Source: Sphingobacteriaceae bacterium (GTDB lineage: Bacteria; Bacteroidota; Bacteroidia; Sphingobacteriales; Sphingobacteriaceae). Taken from it: 64,000 nucleotides of DNA. The notes beneath the pieces are model-generated. The model had not been told where the DNA came from. It made no database searches and was given only the letters and a program-made list of their open reading frames with translations. The stretch spans positions 62,001 through 126,000 of the forward strand of contig JAGIAD010000029.1 in assembly GCA_017745075.1 (NCBI GenBank), given 5' to 3'. How positions within the stretch are numbered: position 1 is the first letter of the stretch; every line of letters begins with the position of its first letter. This document shows positions 52,448 to 61,353 of the stretch, piece by piece. The position numbers were made by a program, and so were the translations under genes.

Positions 52448-53146
52448 ATGATGTATAGAACTAAATTAACCTTCATTTTTTGTCTTTTATGCTTTGCGTG
52501 TTTTGCTCAGAAGAAAAAACAGGTTAAACCATCAGCTCCAATAGTGCCACCATCACGGGCAGACAATGCTGTTTTAGAAAAACGTATGGCATGCAAGTAC
52601 CGTAATAAATATTCTCCTGCCTATAGATTAAAGTTCTTTCCCTTTAATCAAAATAAAATGGTTATGTTGATCTCTTTTGAGCCACCCGAGATAAGTGCGG
52701 AGATTATTTATACCGATACCACTAAAGCTCCGATCAACTCTCCGGTTAAGGAAGAAGTTTACCATGCGTTACTTGAAAAGAATAAAAAATTAGATTTAAC
52801 AAGATTAAAAGAAAAAAAGGTATTATCAGCTTTGGAAGTAGATAAACTTACCAATATACTCTATAACTTTGGTTACACCTCTACCAAAAGCTACAAAGGG
52901 TTGCTGATAGCAAAATCAGATGGATATAGATGTTATGAACCACGAAATGCAATTGCATTTTTAGATGAAAATGGCCTAATCACTGAATATATCGAAATCT
53001 GTTTTGAATGTCAGCGAAGCAAAGTAAGCTCGGAGAAAATAAGTATTGGAGAACTTTGCGAAAACAAATTTGAGCTGATCAGAAAATATTTCCACACTAT
53101 AGGCATTAAATATGGTACGACTAACATCCACAATTTAAAATCATGA
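52448..53146 (+). CDS. exported protein of unknown function
   Basis: 232 residues. Signal peptide MMYRTKLTFIFCLLCFACFAQ, then KKKQVKPSAPIVPPS. The mature protein shows an alpha/beta mix with MVMLISFEPPEISAEIIY, LEVDKLTNILYNFGYTSTKSYKGLL and a cysteine pair CYEPRNAIAFLDENGLITEYIEICFECQRSK, which may bind a metal or form a disulfide. I do not recognise a family. The TfoX-like gene begins 4 bp before its stop, so the two are coupled. Confidence 0.75.
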   Translation: MMYRTKLTFIFCLLCFACFAQKKKQVKPSAPIVPPSRADNAVLEKRMACKYRNKYSPAYRLKFFPFNQNKMVMLISFEPPEISAEIIYTDTTKAPINSPVKEEVYHALLEKNKKLDLTRLKEKKVLSALEVDKLTNILYNFGYTSTKSYKGLLIAKSDGYRCYEPRNAIAFLDENGLITEYIEICFECQRSKVSSEKISIGELCENKFELIRKYFHTIGIKYGTTNIHNLKS

Positions 53147-53481
53147 AATACAACGAAACACTTGCCCTCCGCGTGGCCGAACGGTTAATGCACATACCCG
53201 ATGTGGAAGAAAAACTGATGTTTAACGGACTGATATTTATGGTGAACGGCAAGATGTGTCTCGGGGTTTCGAAAGGTGGCCTGATGGTCAGGCTCGATCC
53301 AAATGGTTTGGAAAATTTGTCAAATAAGGATGGCTGGGAACAAATGGTAATGGGTGGACGACCGATGAAAGGTTACATTTCGGTTTCAGAAGACGTATTA
53401 AGCCGAAACGATGAACTCGATTTCTGGGTGAAACTCGCCCTCGATTTTAATCCTTTTGCTAAAGCCTCAAAAAAGAAATAG
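53143..53481 (+). CDS. TfoX N-terminal domain protein
   Basis: 112 residues. The TfoX/Sxy N-terminal fold is visible in EEKLMFNGLIFMVNGKMCLGVSKGGLMVRLDPNG and GWEQMVMGGRPMKGYISVSED, ending DFWVKLALDFNPFAKASKKK. In Gammaproteobacteria TfoX aids competence gene expression; stand-alone short forms in Bacteroidota have no proven role. Overlap of 4 bp with the exported protein gene is odd given the different predicted cell locations. Confidence 0.88.
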   Translation: MKYNETLALRVAERLMHIPDVEEKLMFNGLIFMVNGKMCLGVSKGGLMVRLDPNGLENLSNKDGWEQMVMGGRPMKGYISVSEDVLSRNDELDFWVKLALDFNPFAKASKKK

Positions 53482-53558
53482 GCATATAATCATTAAATGG
53501 CTCAAAACTAGCAAGAACCATATTTTTTCATTAATTTTACGTTTCTAATCGAATATCA

Positions 53559-54167
53559 ATGAAAAAAAGGGCTGTTATAGCAGCATTCCTGCTACTTTCT
53601 TCGTTTATAGTACTGGCTCAGGATAAAATTACCACATTGGCAGAAATACAGCAATCGGCTATTGTTTCAAAAGTCAGGTTACCAAAAGGACATTATTGTG
53701 AATATTGTAAGCTTAACTATCCCGAATCGCATTTCCCCTGCATTATGAAATCAATTAAAGGGAAACTCGATGCAGCAACCGGAGAGATCAATTTTACAGC
53801 CGGACAACCCATCAGTGGCATTGTGGTAAAGGGAAGTAAAGATGGCGGAGACCTGCTCACGCTGACCACCAACGAAAAAGGTGAAATAGAATTTAACAAC
53901 ACAGCAAGAGGAAATTACAAATTTGTAATTTCAGTGCCTTCAAGCAATCCAAATTCGAGGGTAGCAGGTTCACCAATTGGCGGTATAATGATTAAAGGGG
54001 GCAAAAAACCAAAAGATAGTTCAATTACATTAATTACTGCTGAAAACGGAGAAATTGAGCTCCAAAATATTCCGGCTGGAAAGTATAAATTTACGGCATT
54101 AGGTGCTTCTGAAGATGAAAAGAACAGTTCCTTGTTTAAATCGGTTTATTCAGAAAAGGTAAACTGA
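53559..54167 (+). CDS. exported protein with duplicated beta-sandwich repeat and CxxC motif
   Basis: 202 residues. Signal peptide MKKRAVIAAFLLLSSFIVLAQ. A Cys/His cluster HYCEYCKLNYPESHFPC follows at about 47-64, a possible metal site. The rest is two copies of one unit: PISGIVVKGSKDGGDLLTLTTNEKGEIEFNNTARGNYKFVIS and PIGGIMIKGGKKPKDSSITLITAENGEIELQNIPAGKYKFTAL, each resembling the carboxypeptidase-regulatory or SpaA-like beta-sandwich found in many surface proteins. No family is certain. Function unknown. Confidence 0.75.
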   Translation: MKKRAVIAAFLLLSSFIVLAQDKITTLAEIQQSAIVSKVRLPKGHYCEYCKLNYPESHFPCIMKSIKGKLDAATGEINFTAGQPISGIVVKGSKDGGDLLTLTTNEKGEIEFNNTARGNYKFVISVPSSNPNSRVAGSPIGGIMIKGGKKPKDSSITLITAENGEIELQNIPAGKYKFTALGASEDEKNSSLFKSVYSEKVN

Positions 54168-54278
54168 TCATATCAATCATAAATTCGTTAAATTTACGCT
54201 AAGTTTCATTTTTGGCACTGTTATGGAATCTTTCAAATCTGTGCATCTTTAAGTTGTTACACATTTAAAACACACATT

Positions 54279-54809
54279 ATGAAACGTTTAAATTTAATAT
54301 TGAGCCTTGGCTTTCTTGCGCTAAGTGTTCAATCATTTGCCCAAACCGATAAAGAAACTACGGCAAAAATCGTAGCAGATAAAAATTATACTTTTGTTGC
54401 CAATACTGCGCTGCCAATGTCGAACAATGACATTAATAGGGTACTGGCAATGATGCCGGGCAGCCAGGCAGGCTCTGCAATAAACCTGACCGGATCTCAA
54501 TATGACGTGAAGGTTACCAAAGACAGCATTGTTGCTTACCTGCCTTATTTTGGACGATCTTTTTCCGCTCCGATGGATCCTACACAAGGCGGTATTCGGT
54601 TTACTTCGAAAGATTTTACCTATACCGAATCGAAAAATAAAAAAGGATTATACACCATCCAGATTAATACAAAGGATGTAAAAAGAGAAAATTACCGGTT
54701 TACCATTAATATTTCGACCAACGGTTATGCTTCGTTAACTGCTAGCAGTGTAAATAAACAACCTATTGTTTTTAATGGTTATTTAGACGAGCCGAAGAAA
54801 AAAGATTAA
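54279..54809 (+). CDS. DUF4251 domain-containing exported protein
   Basis: 176 residues. Signal peptide MKRLNLILSLGFLALSVQSFAQ. DUF4251 marks: KNYTFVANTALPMSNN, YDVKVTKDSIVAYLPYFGRSFSAPMDPTQGGIRFTSKDF and YTIQINTKDVKRENYRFTINISTNGYASLTASS. The family is restricted mostly to Bacteroidota and has no known function. The gene is single, with a MITE-like element after it. Confidence 0.9.
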   Translation: MKRLNLILSLGFLALSVQSFAQTDKETTAKIVADKNYTFVANTALPMSNNDINRVLAMMPGSQAGSAINLTGSQYDVKVTKDSIVAYLPYFGRSFSAPMDPTQGGIRFTSKDFTYTESKNKKGLYTIQINTKDVKRENYRFTINISTNGYASLTASSVNKQPIVFNGYLDEPKKKD

Positions 54810-55147
54810 AATTTGTCATCCTGAGGGATAATTTATTATATAAAAATCAATATGAGTGACAGCCCTCTCCCGAGTCGTCATTTCGAGCGGAATGCAACGC
54901 AGTCGAGAACCACGGGGTGCTCAGCGAAGCTAAACCTGTCTCTATAGATTTCTCCATTTCGCTACCGATGAAAAATCGGCACGCTCCAGTCGAAAGGACG
55001 ATTCTTCTATAGGATCAATGACAGCCTGTGAAGGACTGGACTTGCCACTATTGCAATTCCAGTCCTGTTTAAATTCATATTAGGGCATTTCGACACTTCG
55101 TTAAGCTCAGTACAGGCTAAGCTCAATGTGACATGTCAACAACTAAA
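54810..55147. other. intergenic region, 338 bp, repeat-filled
   Basis: No gene is seen. It holds the 125-bp element at 54876-55000 and on its right (55003-55135) sequence related to the left arms beside copies 1 and 2, including GCATTTCGACACTTCG and AGTACAGGCTAAGCTCAATGTG. The whole is a nearly complete reverse-complement version of 36305-36490. Confidence 0.6.
54876..55000 (-). repeat. MITE-like element, copy 3
   Basis: Left end CGTCATTTCGA, right end TCGAAAGGACG (two changes from a perfect inverted repeat). Inside are GAGCGGAATGCAACGCAGTC, CTCAGCGAAGCTAAACC and the reverse complement of the copy 2 core, CCATTTCGCTACCGATG then AAAATCGGCACGCTCCAG. The 60-bp core is nearly identical to copy 2. 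Copy 1 has a different sequence at the hairpin. Confidence 0.75.
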
Positions 55148-56230
55148 TTATTTCTTTACCAGTTCGATCTGAAAAATATGTGGCCATTTTTTGCCGGTTA
55201 CCCAAAGCCTTTTACCGGCTTTATCATAAGCAATTCCGTTTAATACATTATTGGCTTTTTCATCTTCGGTTTTAAAATAATCAGCCGGTAACAGTCCCGA
55301 TAAATCGATCTTCCTTTCAACAACACCCGTTTCCAGGTTGATGATCATGATTTCGTTGGTGGTGTAAACGTTTGCATAAATTTTACCATCAATAATTTCA
55401 AGTTCATTCAGGTTTTGGATTGGTCCTTTATTATCAAAAACATCGATTGAACCAATTTTTTGATAGGTATCTTTATTCAGAAAAAATATGGTGTTAGAAC
55501 CATCGGTATTAAACACCTTTTGCCCATCGAAAGCCAGGCCCCAACCTTCTCTTCCAGTGGTATAAGAAAACTCAGCTAATTTCCTGAAAGTAGCCTTGTC
55601 ATAAACAAAGCCCACTTTTTCGCGATAGGTTAGCTGAATAATCTTGTTTCCTATTACGGTTATGCCTTCGCCAAAATACCGTTTGTCTAAATCTGTTTTC
55701 TGAAGGATTTTCCCTGTAGATGGCTCTACCTTACGCAAGCTGGAGTGCCCGTAATCGCCGGCACTTTCGTAGAAAAAACCATCATGATATTCTAAGCCTT
55801 CCACATACGAAGCGGTATCGTGAGGTAGCGTTTTAATCACCTTATAGGTATACTCGGCCGGAGCCTGTGCAGCTAAAACATTAATATTTGAAGTTAAGTC
55901 TTCTGATTTTCCGGCACCAAATATTTTAGCTGTTATCAGGTGATTACCTAATTTCAAACCCTCGGTTTTAAGTTTGATAGCCGAAGTATCGGCTTTTGAA
56001 ATCATTTTAACGGTATCGATCAGGTAAACTACAGAATCTACTTTTTGCTCGGATCCAAACTGTAATTTAACGTCAAACTCCTTTCCCAGAGGCACATTAA
56101 GACCTGTCATTGGTGAAAGAAAACTACGGTAAGTAGTAGTAGAACTGTCTTTGCAAGCGCTCATGAATGCAAGCAAGGTTGCAATAAACATAAATTTTTT
56201 AACGGGGTTAATCTTCAGGCCAAAACGCAT
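55148..56230 (-). CDS. glutaminyl-peptide cyclotransferase lipoprotein
   Basis: 360 residues. Signal peptide with lipobox AFMSAC (Cys26). The body is the five-bladed glutamine cyclotransferase of plant/bacterial type (PF05096 by knowledge): VIKTLPHDTASYVEGLEYHDGFFYESAGDYGHSSLRKV, TDLDKRYFGEGITVIGNKIIQLTYREK, EGWGLAFDGQKVFNTDGSN and LNELEIIDGKIYANVYTTNEI, with NVLNGIAYDKAGKRLWVTGKKWPHIFQ at the end. It forms N-terminal pyroglutamate on exported proteins. N-terminal domain (about 30-100) is an added Ig-like segment. Overlaps yraN by 23 bp. Confidence 0.92.
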   Translation of the reverse strand: MRFGLKINPVKKFMFIATLLAFMSACKDSSTTTYRSFLSPMTGLNVPLGKEFDVKLQFGSEQKVDSVVYLIDTVKMISKADTSAIKLKTEGLKLGNHLITAKIFGAGKSEDLTSNINVLAAQAPAEYTYKVIKTLPHDTASYVEGLEYHDGFFYESAGDYGHSSLRKVEPSTGKILQKTDLDKRYFGEGITVIGNKIIQLTYREKVGFVYDKATFRKLAEFSYTTGREGWGLAFDGQKVFNTDGSNTIFFLNKDTYQKIGSIDVFDNKGPIQNLNELEIIDGKIYANVYTTNEIMIINLETGVVERKIDLSGLLPADYFKTEDEKANNVLNGIAYDKAGKRLWVTGKKWPHIFQIELVKK

Positions 56231-56573
56231 CTTCTATATGGTTTAAATTATAATTTTTATTTTTTGTAAATGTAATGGCAATAATATCAAAGCGGATATC
56301 ATTTTCATGGTTCATCAGGTCAATATAGGCATTAGCAGCCAATTCCATCTGTATTTGTTTGGCTTTATGTACAAATTCTTCTGGTTGACCAAAGTTAACC
56401 GAGCTCCGCGATTTAACCTCCACAAAAACCATGATCCCGTTTTTATATACGATTAAATCAATTTCAGCTTTACCGTAGGTCCAGTTCTCATCTAAAACCT
56501 CATATCCATGATCTTCGAGATATTGTTTAGCTATTTTTTCGCCTTCTTTACCTAAGTCGTTATGGAGCGCCAT
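56208..56573 (-). CDS. YraN family endonuclease-like protein (UPF0102)
   Basis: 121 residues, the normal length. The restriction-endonuclease-like core is visible: Asp39 in GKAEIDLIVYKNG and Glu52-x-Lys54 in VFVEVKSRSSVNFGQPEEFV. The helix EGEKIAKQYLEDHGYEVLDENW opens it. Members may act in DNA repair or recombination; no activity is proven for most. The stop overlaps the start of the glutaminyl cyclase gene by 23 bp. Confidence 0.94.
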   Translation of the reverse strand: MALHNDLGKEGEKIAKQYLEDHGYEVLDENWTYGKAEIDLIVYKNGIMVFVEVKSRSSVNFGQPEEFVHKAKQIQMELAANAYIDLMNHENDIRFDIIAITFTKNKNYNLNHIEDAFWPED

Positions 56574-56623
56574 ATTTGATAATATTTGAATTTCTCACTG
56601 GACGATCGCTATGTTGGAAAAGC

Positions 56624-56727
56624 CGTCATTTCGAGCGGAGCGCAGTGCAGTCGAGAACTACATTAGTGCTAAGCCAAATCTGTTTAGATAGATCTCTCCA
56701 TTCCGTTATGCTTCAGTCGAGATGACG
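56624..56727 (-). repeat. MITE-like element, copy 4 (degraded)
   Basis: Ends CGTCATTTCGA and TCGAGATGACG (one mismatch). Left interior GAGCGGAGCGCAGTGCAGTC and ATCTCTCCATTCCG resemble copy 3, but the hairpin core of copies 2 and 3 is missing. It lies between yraN and the dnaG stop. Confidence 0.65.
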
Positions 56728-56758
56728 AAATCTCTACAGGACTCCCTTCATTTGTAAT

Positions 56759-58741
56759 TTACTTAACGATAACTGAACCCAAAAACTTCGAAATTTCTCT
56801 TTCTACCCCTTTGATTACACCATAACGCTGCATCAAGATCATCTGGTTATCCTCGTTCTTTTCTTCTTTGATTTCTTTTAAAAGATTCATCAATATCTTC
56901 TCTACCTTTCGCTTTTTCAGATGGAAAATACCACCCAAAATGGTAGCTTTTAAATTCATCGACTCGTCTTTAACATAAATGAGGTGTTTATTCAACCAGT
57001 TTTCGCTTAAGGTATGCTCCGATGTTGAAAGTGTTATGGCCAAATCAGCAATTGATCTATCCTCATGTTTAATAAAATAGTTCGATGTTGGTAAACGGCC
57101 GTTATCTATTTCGGTTTTATAATAATCGACAATCTGCTTACAAAGGGGATCGTCAAATTCAACATCAGCAAGATTCTGCATAATAAACGGACCGATATAC
57201 ATATCGTCTATTTTATCCCAGTTTACAAATTCGTGCCCATAAGCCAATAAAAGCCTTACGATTTCCTTCTCCTGAAATTCCTCCTCTTCTACAGACGGTT
57301 GCTCGTAGCCCATAGGGCCGGCACTATCGTCCCATAAATCATCGGGCGGGCCAAGCGGCTCAAGCGGACCGGAAGAATATGGCTTAGCACCAGATGAAGG
57401 ATTAGCCTTTTGGTTGTTGTCGAAGTTTTTCTTCAGCTTGGCCGAGCGCATTTTATTCAGCTCGCCCAATAAAATGTGCTCATCAATTTCGAGCAAACTG
57501 CTGCATTCTCTGATAAAAACCGAAGCTTTGATCTGATCGGGAATTTTAGCAATACTTTCTACAATATCGCGGATAATGCCTGCGCGTTTGATAGGATCGT
57601 TACCGGCATCTTTAAGCAGTACATTTGCCTTATATAAAATAAAATCTTTTCGGTTCTGTTCGAGATAGTTTTTAAAAGCCCCGGCGCCAACATGGTGCAT
57701 ATACGAATCCGGATCGTGACCATCGGGGAAGGAAACAATTTTTACATTCAACCCTTCTTCCAAAATCATATCCAAGCCACGCAATGAGGCTTTAATACCT
57801 GCAGCATCGCCATCGAACAAAATGGTAATGTTTTGGGTAAAACGACCAATCAGTTTGATCTGCTCTACGGTTAATGAGGTACCGGAAGAAGCCACCACGT
57901 TTTCTATTCCGGCCTGATGTACAGAGAGCACATCGGCGTAACCTTCGGCAAGATAACAGTTATCGAGATCCCGAATGGCTTTTTTAGCATGGAATAAACC
58001 GTAAAGTACATTCGATTTATGGTAGATCTCACTTTCTGGCGAGTTTACATATTTAGGAACATTTTTATCGGTTTTAAGCGTTCTACCTCCAAAACCGATA
58101 ATCCTGCCAGTAAAATTATGGATCGGGAACATTACGCGGCCACGAAAACGGTCGTAAATTTTACCGTTATCATTTTTGATTGATAGTCCCGTAGATTCCA
58201 GAAATTCTAATTTATGTCCTTGCCCGGTGGCGCTTTGTGTTAGGGCATCCCAGACATCGGGCGAATAACCCACTTCGAATTTTTTAAGTATATCTTCCCT
58301 AAAACCGCGCTCTTTAAAATAACTTAAACCAATTCCCCTGCCTTCCTCGGTATCCCACAGCTGCTTTACGAAAAAAGATGAAGCGTATTGCGAAACAATG
58401 TAGAGACTTTCTTTAGCGCTCTGTGTTTCTGCATCCTGCGGGCTTAGTTCGGTTTCTTCAACCTCTATATTGTATTTATTAGCTAAAAACTTAAGTGCTT
58501 CCGGATATGAATATTTTTCATGATCCATAATAAAGCGCACCGAATCGCCCCCTTTGCCACAACCAAAACATTTGTAAATGCCCTTGGTTACGGACACATG
58601 GAAAGAAGGTGTTTTTTCGCCGTGGAAAGGGCAATTACCAATTAAACTGGTTCCGCGTTTTTTTAGGTGCACAAAATCCCCAACTACCTCCTCAATGCGG
58701 GCGGTATCCATTATCTTATCTATTGTTTCGCGGTTTATCAT
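56759..58741 (-). CDS. dnaG: DNA primase
   Basis: 660 residues from the ATG at 58741; a TTG at 58750 is three codons upstream. It makes RNA primers for replication. Zinc-binding domain: CPFHGEKTPSFHVSVTKG then CFGCGKGGD (CHC2 type). Core: ILKKFEVGYSPD, the RVMFPIHNFTGRIIGFGGRTL block, and TOPRIM YLAEGYADVLSVHQAG with FDGDAAGIKASLRGLDMI. The C-terminal helicase-interacting region (about 460-660) is diverged and rich in acidic residues. Single gene, followed by a repeat element. Confidence 0.98.
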   Translation of the reverse strand: MINRETIDKIMDTARIEEVVGDFVHLKKRGTSLIGNCPFHGEKTPSFHVSVTKGIYKCFGCGKGGDSVRFIMDHEKYSYPEALKFLANKYNIEVEETELSPQDAETQSAKESLYIVSQYASSFFVKQLWDTEEGRGIGLSYFKERGFREDILKKFEVGYSPDVWDALTQSATGQGHKLEFLESTGLSIKNDNGKIYDRFRGRVMFPIHNFTGRIIGFGGRTLKTDKNVPKYVNSPESEIYHKSNVLYGLFHAKKAIRDLDNCYLAEGYADVLSVHQAGIENVVASSGTSLTVEQIKLIGRFTQNITILFDGDAAGIKASLRGLDMILEEGLNVKIVSFPDGHDPDSYMHHVGAGAFKNYLEQNRKDFILYKANVLLKDAGNDPIKRAGIIRDIVESIAKIPDQIKASVFIRECSSLLEIDEHILLGELNKMRSAKLKKNFDNNQKANPSSGAKPYSSGPLEPLGPPDDLWDDSAGPMGYEQPSVEEEEFQEKEIVRLLLAYGHEFVNWDKIDDMYIGPFIMQNLADVEFDDPLCKQIVDYYKTEIDNGRLPTSNYFIKHEDRSIADLAITLSTSEHTLSENWLNKHLIYVKDESMNLKATILGGIFHLKKRKVEKILMNLLKEIKEEKNEDNQMILMQRYGVIKGVEREISKFLGSVIVK

Positions 58742-58822
58742 ACCCCCCAACCCCCTTTAGGGGCTTTTACTTTTCGTTTAGTGTAAATATACTTCTTCAA
58801 TCGCAATGACGAATCAGCTCTG

Positions 58823-58904
58823 TTTAACCACAAAGATAACGGAGAAAAAACACAAAGCGCACAGAGAAAATTTCTTTATGTACTTTGCAAACTTTGTGGT
58901 TAAA
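58823..58904. repeat. 82-bp inverted-repeat element (TTTAACCACAAAG ends)
   Basis: Perfect 13-bp inverted ends TTTAACCACAAAG/CTTTGTGGTTAAA. The interior has GGAGAAAAAACACAAAGCGC and CTTTATGTACTTTGC. Half-related fragments occur at about 28960-29010 and 29092-29136. It is between dnaG and the SGNH hydrolase gene. Probably a small dispersed element. Confidence 0.75.
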
Positions 58905-58909
58905 AAAAT

Positions 58910-59569
58910 CTATTTTACCAAAGGCAACAGCTGATCGGCTACCAATTTATTCCCTGTTTCGTTTAAGTGTACCCTATCAACGGTTAAAATACCTTTTTCT
59001 TTATCTTCCGGATTGTTTTTCGCCTCGTATTCGGTAAAAATTTTCCTTAAATCGCATACCGGAAGATTATTTTTTGCAGCCAGTGTTCTAATTCCTTCAG
59101 CGTATTTATTCAAATCGGCATCTAACTCATTGGTACCGTCTTTTTTCTCGCCAACAACAGATGGGGTAACCAATATTACTTTACTGCCCACACCTTGAAT
59201 TTTGTTAATCAAAGCTTGATAAAATTTCAAATACTTATCATAATCTGTTCCGGTATGGGAAGATTGTTTATGCCATACATCATTGATGCCTACATAAATT
59301 ACCACCAAATCGGGTTTCTTGTTCAAAACATCATCTTCTAAACGCAGGTAAAGATCATATACTTTATTACCGCCTATGCCTGCACCAATTACATCGTATT
59401 TGGTAGAGTCGAGTGATTTTTTGATCAGGGTTACATATCCGTTTTTGGAAACACCCTGTTGGGTAATCGAATCGCCGAAAAAGATAATCCGTTTTGGTTT
59501 AAATGTCATTGCTGTTAATACAATTAGGCAAAAGCTTAGTAAAATGCTTGTTTTTATTATTGTTTTCAT
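58910..59569 (-). CDS. SGNH/GDSL hydrolase
   Basis: 219 residues. Signal peptide-like start (MKTIIKTSILLSFCLIVLTAMT), then block I RIIFFGDSITQQG with Ser34, block III VVIYVGINDVWH with Asn, and block V VDRVHLNETG with the Asp-His pair. It is a secreted or anchored esterase or lipase of the SGNH superfamily. The gene is 14 bp downstream of the class C hydrolase, so they are likely co-transcribed. Substrate unknown. Confidence 0.94.
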   Translation of the reverse strand: MKTIIKTSILLSFCLIVLTAMTFKPKRIIFFGDSITQQGVSKNGYVTLIKKSLDSTKYDVIGAGIGGNKVYDLYLRLEDDVLNKKPDLVVIYVGINDVWHKQSSHTGTDYDKYLKFYQALINKIQGVGSKVILVTPSVVGEKKDGTNELDADLNKYAEGIRTLAAKNNLPVCDLRKIFTEYEAKNNPEDKEKGILTVDRVHLNETGNKLVADQLLPLVK

Positions 59570-59582
59570 TGCTTATAATTGG

Positions 59583-61151
59583 TTAGTTTTTTTCTGTCTT
59601 CTTAAAATCCAGATCCTGAAAGTCGAAACTGAAATCGGTTAATGGGGATATAGCTTCCATTTTAAAACCATTGGCCAGGGCAGTGTTATCTAAAGTAAAA
59701 TTAACAAATGCATCGGCATCCAAACTCCTGTCATACCACTTTACAATAAAAGTATTGCCCTTATAATAAGTCATATCGCCTTTCAGCTTTGGCGAATTTT
59801 TGGCCTGGAAGTGCATTTTGCCATTTACTTCGCTAATGCTTACTTCACCGAACCAGGGATCGCGGAAAGTACCATAGTAATTTTTGTTATTGGGCTTTGC
59901 ACCCGAAAGTTTTTGCTGTGCAGCAATATCATTCCACACCTTTGCTACCATTTCATCGGCCTGCTTTTCATTCCGAAGCCTGTTATCATTATAGGTTTTA
60001 ATTCGGTCCTGCCCTGTAATTCCTAAATATCCATCTTTAATTGAATTGGTAATGGCATTAAATGCAGCACCCGATTGCTGATTGGTTAATACAATTATAC
60101 CCAGTTTAAGGCCGGGAAGAATGGTAACCTGCGTTACAATACCCGATAAACCTCCGGTATGTGTGGCCTGGAAATTGCCGTTAACGTTACTTAGAAACCA
60201 GCCCAGGCCATAGCTGCTAAAGGATGCCGGATTACCGCCTGCTATAATGGTCTGCGGCGTCCATAACTCTTTGGCTACCGCCTGACTGAACAGCTTTTTA
60301 TCGAGGGTTTCTCCGTATTTACCTTCGTTTATCATCGCCATTACCCATTTACTCATATCGGTAACATTTGAATAAATTCCTCCGGCGGCATTGGCAATCT
60401 CACCAAAGCTTAAACCTACGGGGAGCAATTTACCCTGGTACGGTGCATGACCATCGATTACATTGGATTTATCTTTTAAGCGGTACCACGAAGCAGCGGT
60501 TTTAGTCATTCCTAAAGGCTTAATAATCCTGCTTTCGATAAAATCTTCATAAGTAATCCCCGAAATCCTTGCCACTACTTCGCCGGCAACGATGTACATT
60601 AGATTATCATAATCGTATTTGGTGCGAAATGAGGAAACCGGCTTTAAGTAGCGGAGGTTATGGATCAACTGTTTTTTATCAACTGTTGATGAATCCGGCC
60701 AGATCATTAAATCGCCGGCACCAAGACCTAAACCGCTGCGGTGCGTAAGCAGATCGCGGATGGTAAACTCGCTGGTTACATAAGCATCGTACATTTTAAA
60801 CTCAGGGATTACATCGGTAACTTTTGTGTCCCAGGTAATTTTTTTCTCATCAACCAGCATACCCAAAGCAGCTGCGGTGAAAGCTTTGGTATTAGATGCC
60901 ACACCAAAAAGGGTATTTTCATCAACCTTTTTATTGGTTTTGATAGAACTTACACCATAACCTTTTAAATGAACTATTTTACCATCTTTGATTACAGAAA
61001 CCGCAATACCGGGAACATTAAAGGTGCTTAATGTTTTTTCTACTACGCTATCGATCTGTTTTGAGCTAAGCACCTGCGCATGCACGTTAATGCCCAAAAA
61101 CAACGATAAAGCTATTGATATTTTAAATCTCAGTGAAGAAAGGAGTTGCAT
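59583..61151 (-). CDS. serine hydrolase, class C beta-lactamase-like, with C-terminal DUF3471-like domain
   Basis: 522 residues from the ATG at 61151 (MQLLSSLRFKISIALSLFLGINVHAQ). SxxK motif Ser86-Lys89 in VASNTKAFTAAAL, Tyr-x-Asn in YDYDNLMYIVAG, and HTGGLSG near the end of the catalytic domain, in place of KTG. The C-terminal part (about 400-522) has DRIKTYNDNRLRNEKQ, then NYYGTFRDPWFGEVSISEVNGKMHFQAKNSP, as in DUF3471-type extensions. This layout is seen in peptidases such as D-aminopeptidase or esterases (EstB) rather than true lactamases. It is exported. Confidence 0.93.
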   Translation of the reverse strand: MQLLSSLRFKISIALSLFLGINVHAQVLSSKQIDSVVEKTLSTFNVPGIAVSVIKDGKIVHLKGYGVSSIKTNKKVDENTLFGVASNTKAFTAAALGMLVDEKKITWDTKVTDVIPEFKMYDAYVTSEFTIRDLLTHRSGLGLGAGDLMIWPDSSTVDKKQLIHNLRYLKPVSSFRTKYDYDNLMYIVAGEVVARISGITYEDFIESRIIKPLGMTKTAASWYRLKDKSNVIDGHAPYQGKLLPVGLSFGEIANAAGGIYSNVTDMSKWVMAMINEGKYGETLDKKLFSQAVAKELWTPQTIIAGGNPASFSSYGLGWFLSNVNGNFQATHTGGLSGIVTQVTILPGLKLGIIVLTNQQSGAAFNAITNSIKDGYLGITGQDRIKTYNDNRLRNEKQADEMVAKVWNDIAAQQKLSGAKPNNKNYYGTFRDPWFGEVSISEVNGKMHFQAKNSPKLKGDMTYYKGNTFIVKWYDRSLDADAFVNFTLDNTALANGFKMEAISPLTDFSFDFQDLDFKKTEKN

Positions 61152-61353
61152 TTTTATCGGTTTAAATAATCGTTTAAAGATACTAACCAAAATCTATTAA
61201 TATTTATTGATTATGACTAATTTTTATCTCCTTACCCGACTGCAAATCGTTATCCTGCCCCGAATATCCGGGAACAACATCTTTCTGTGAAATAGCCCTT
61301 GAAATAAATTCTCGGTGAGGACTCTACATATTAATAGATCATTAACTGAATCC

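Noticed and set aside
53143..53481. TfoX-like gene as evidence of natural competence
   Set aside because: Only the short N-terminal domain is present and no com genes for uptake are nearby; comB here is a phosphatase of another pathway.
59583..61151. Class C hydrolase as an antibiotic-resistance beta-lactamase
   Set aside because: The KTG motif is replaced by HTG and a C-terminal extension is present, so it looks like an esterase or peptidase.
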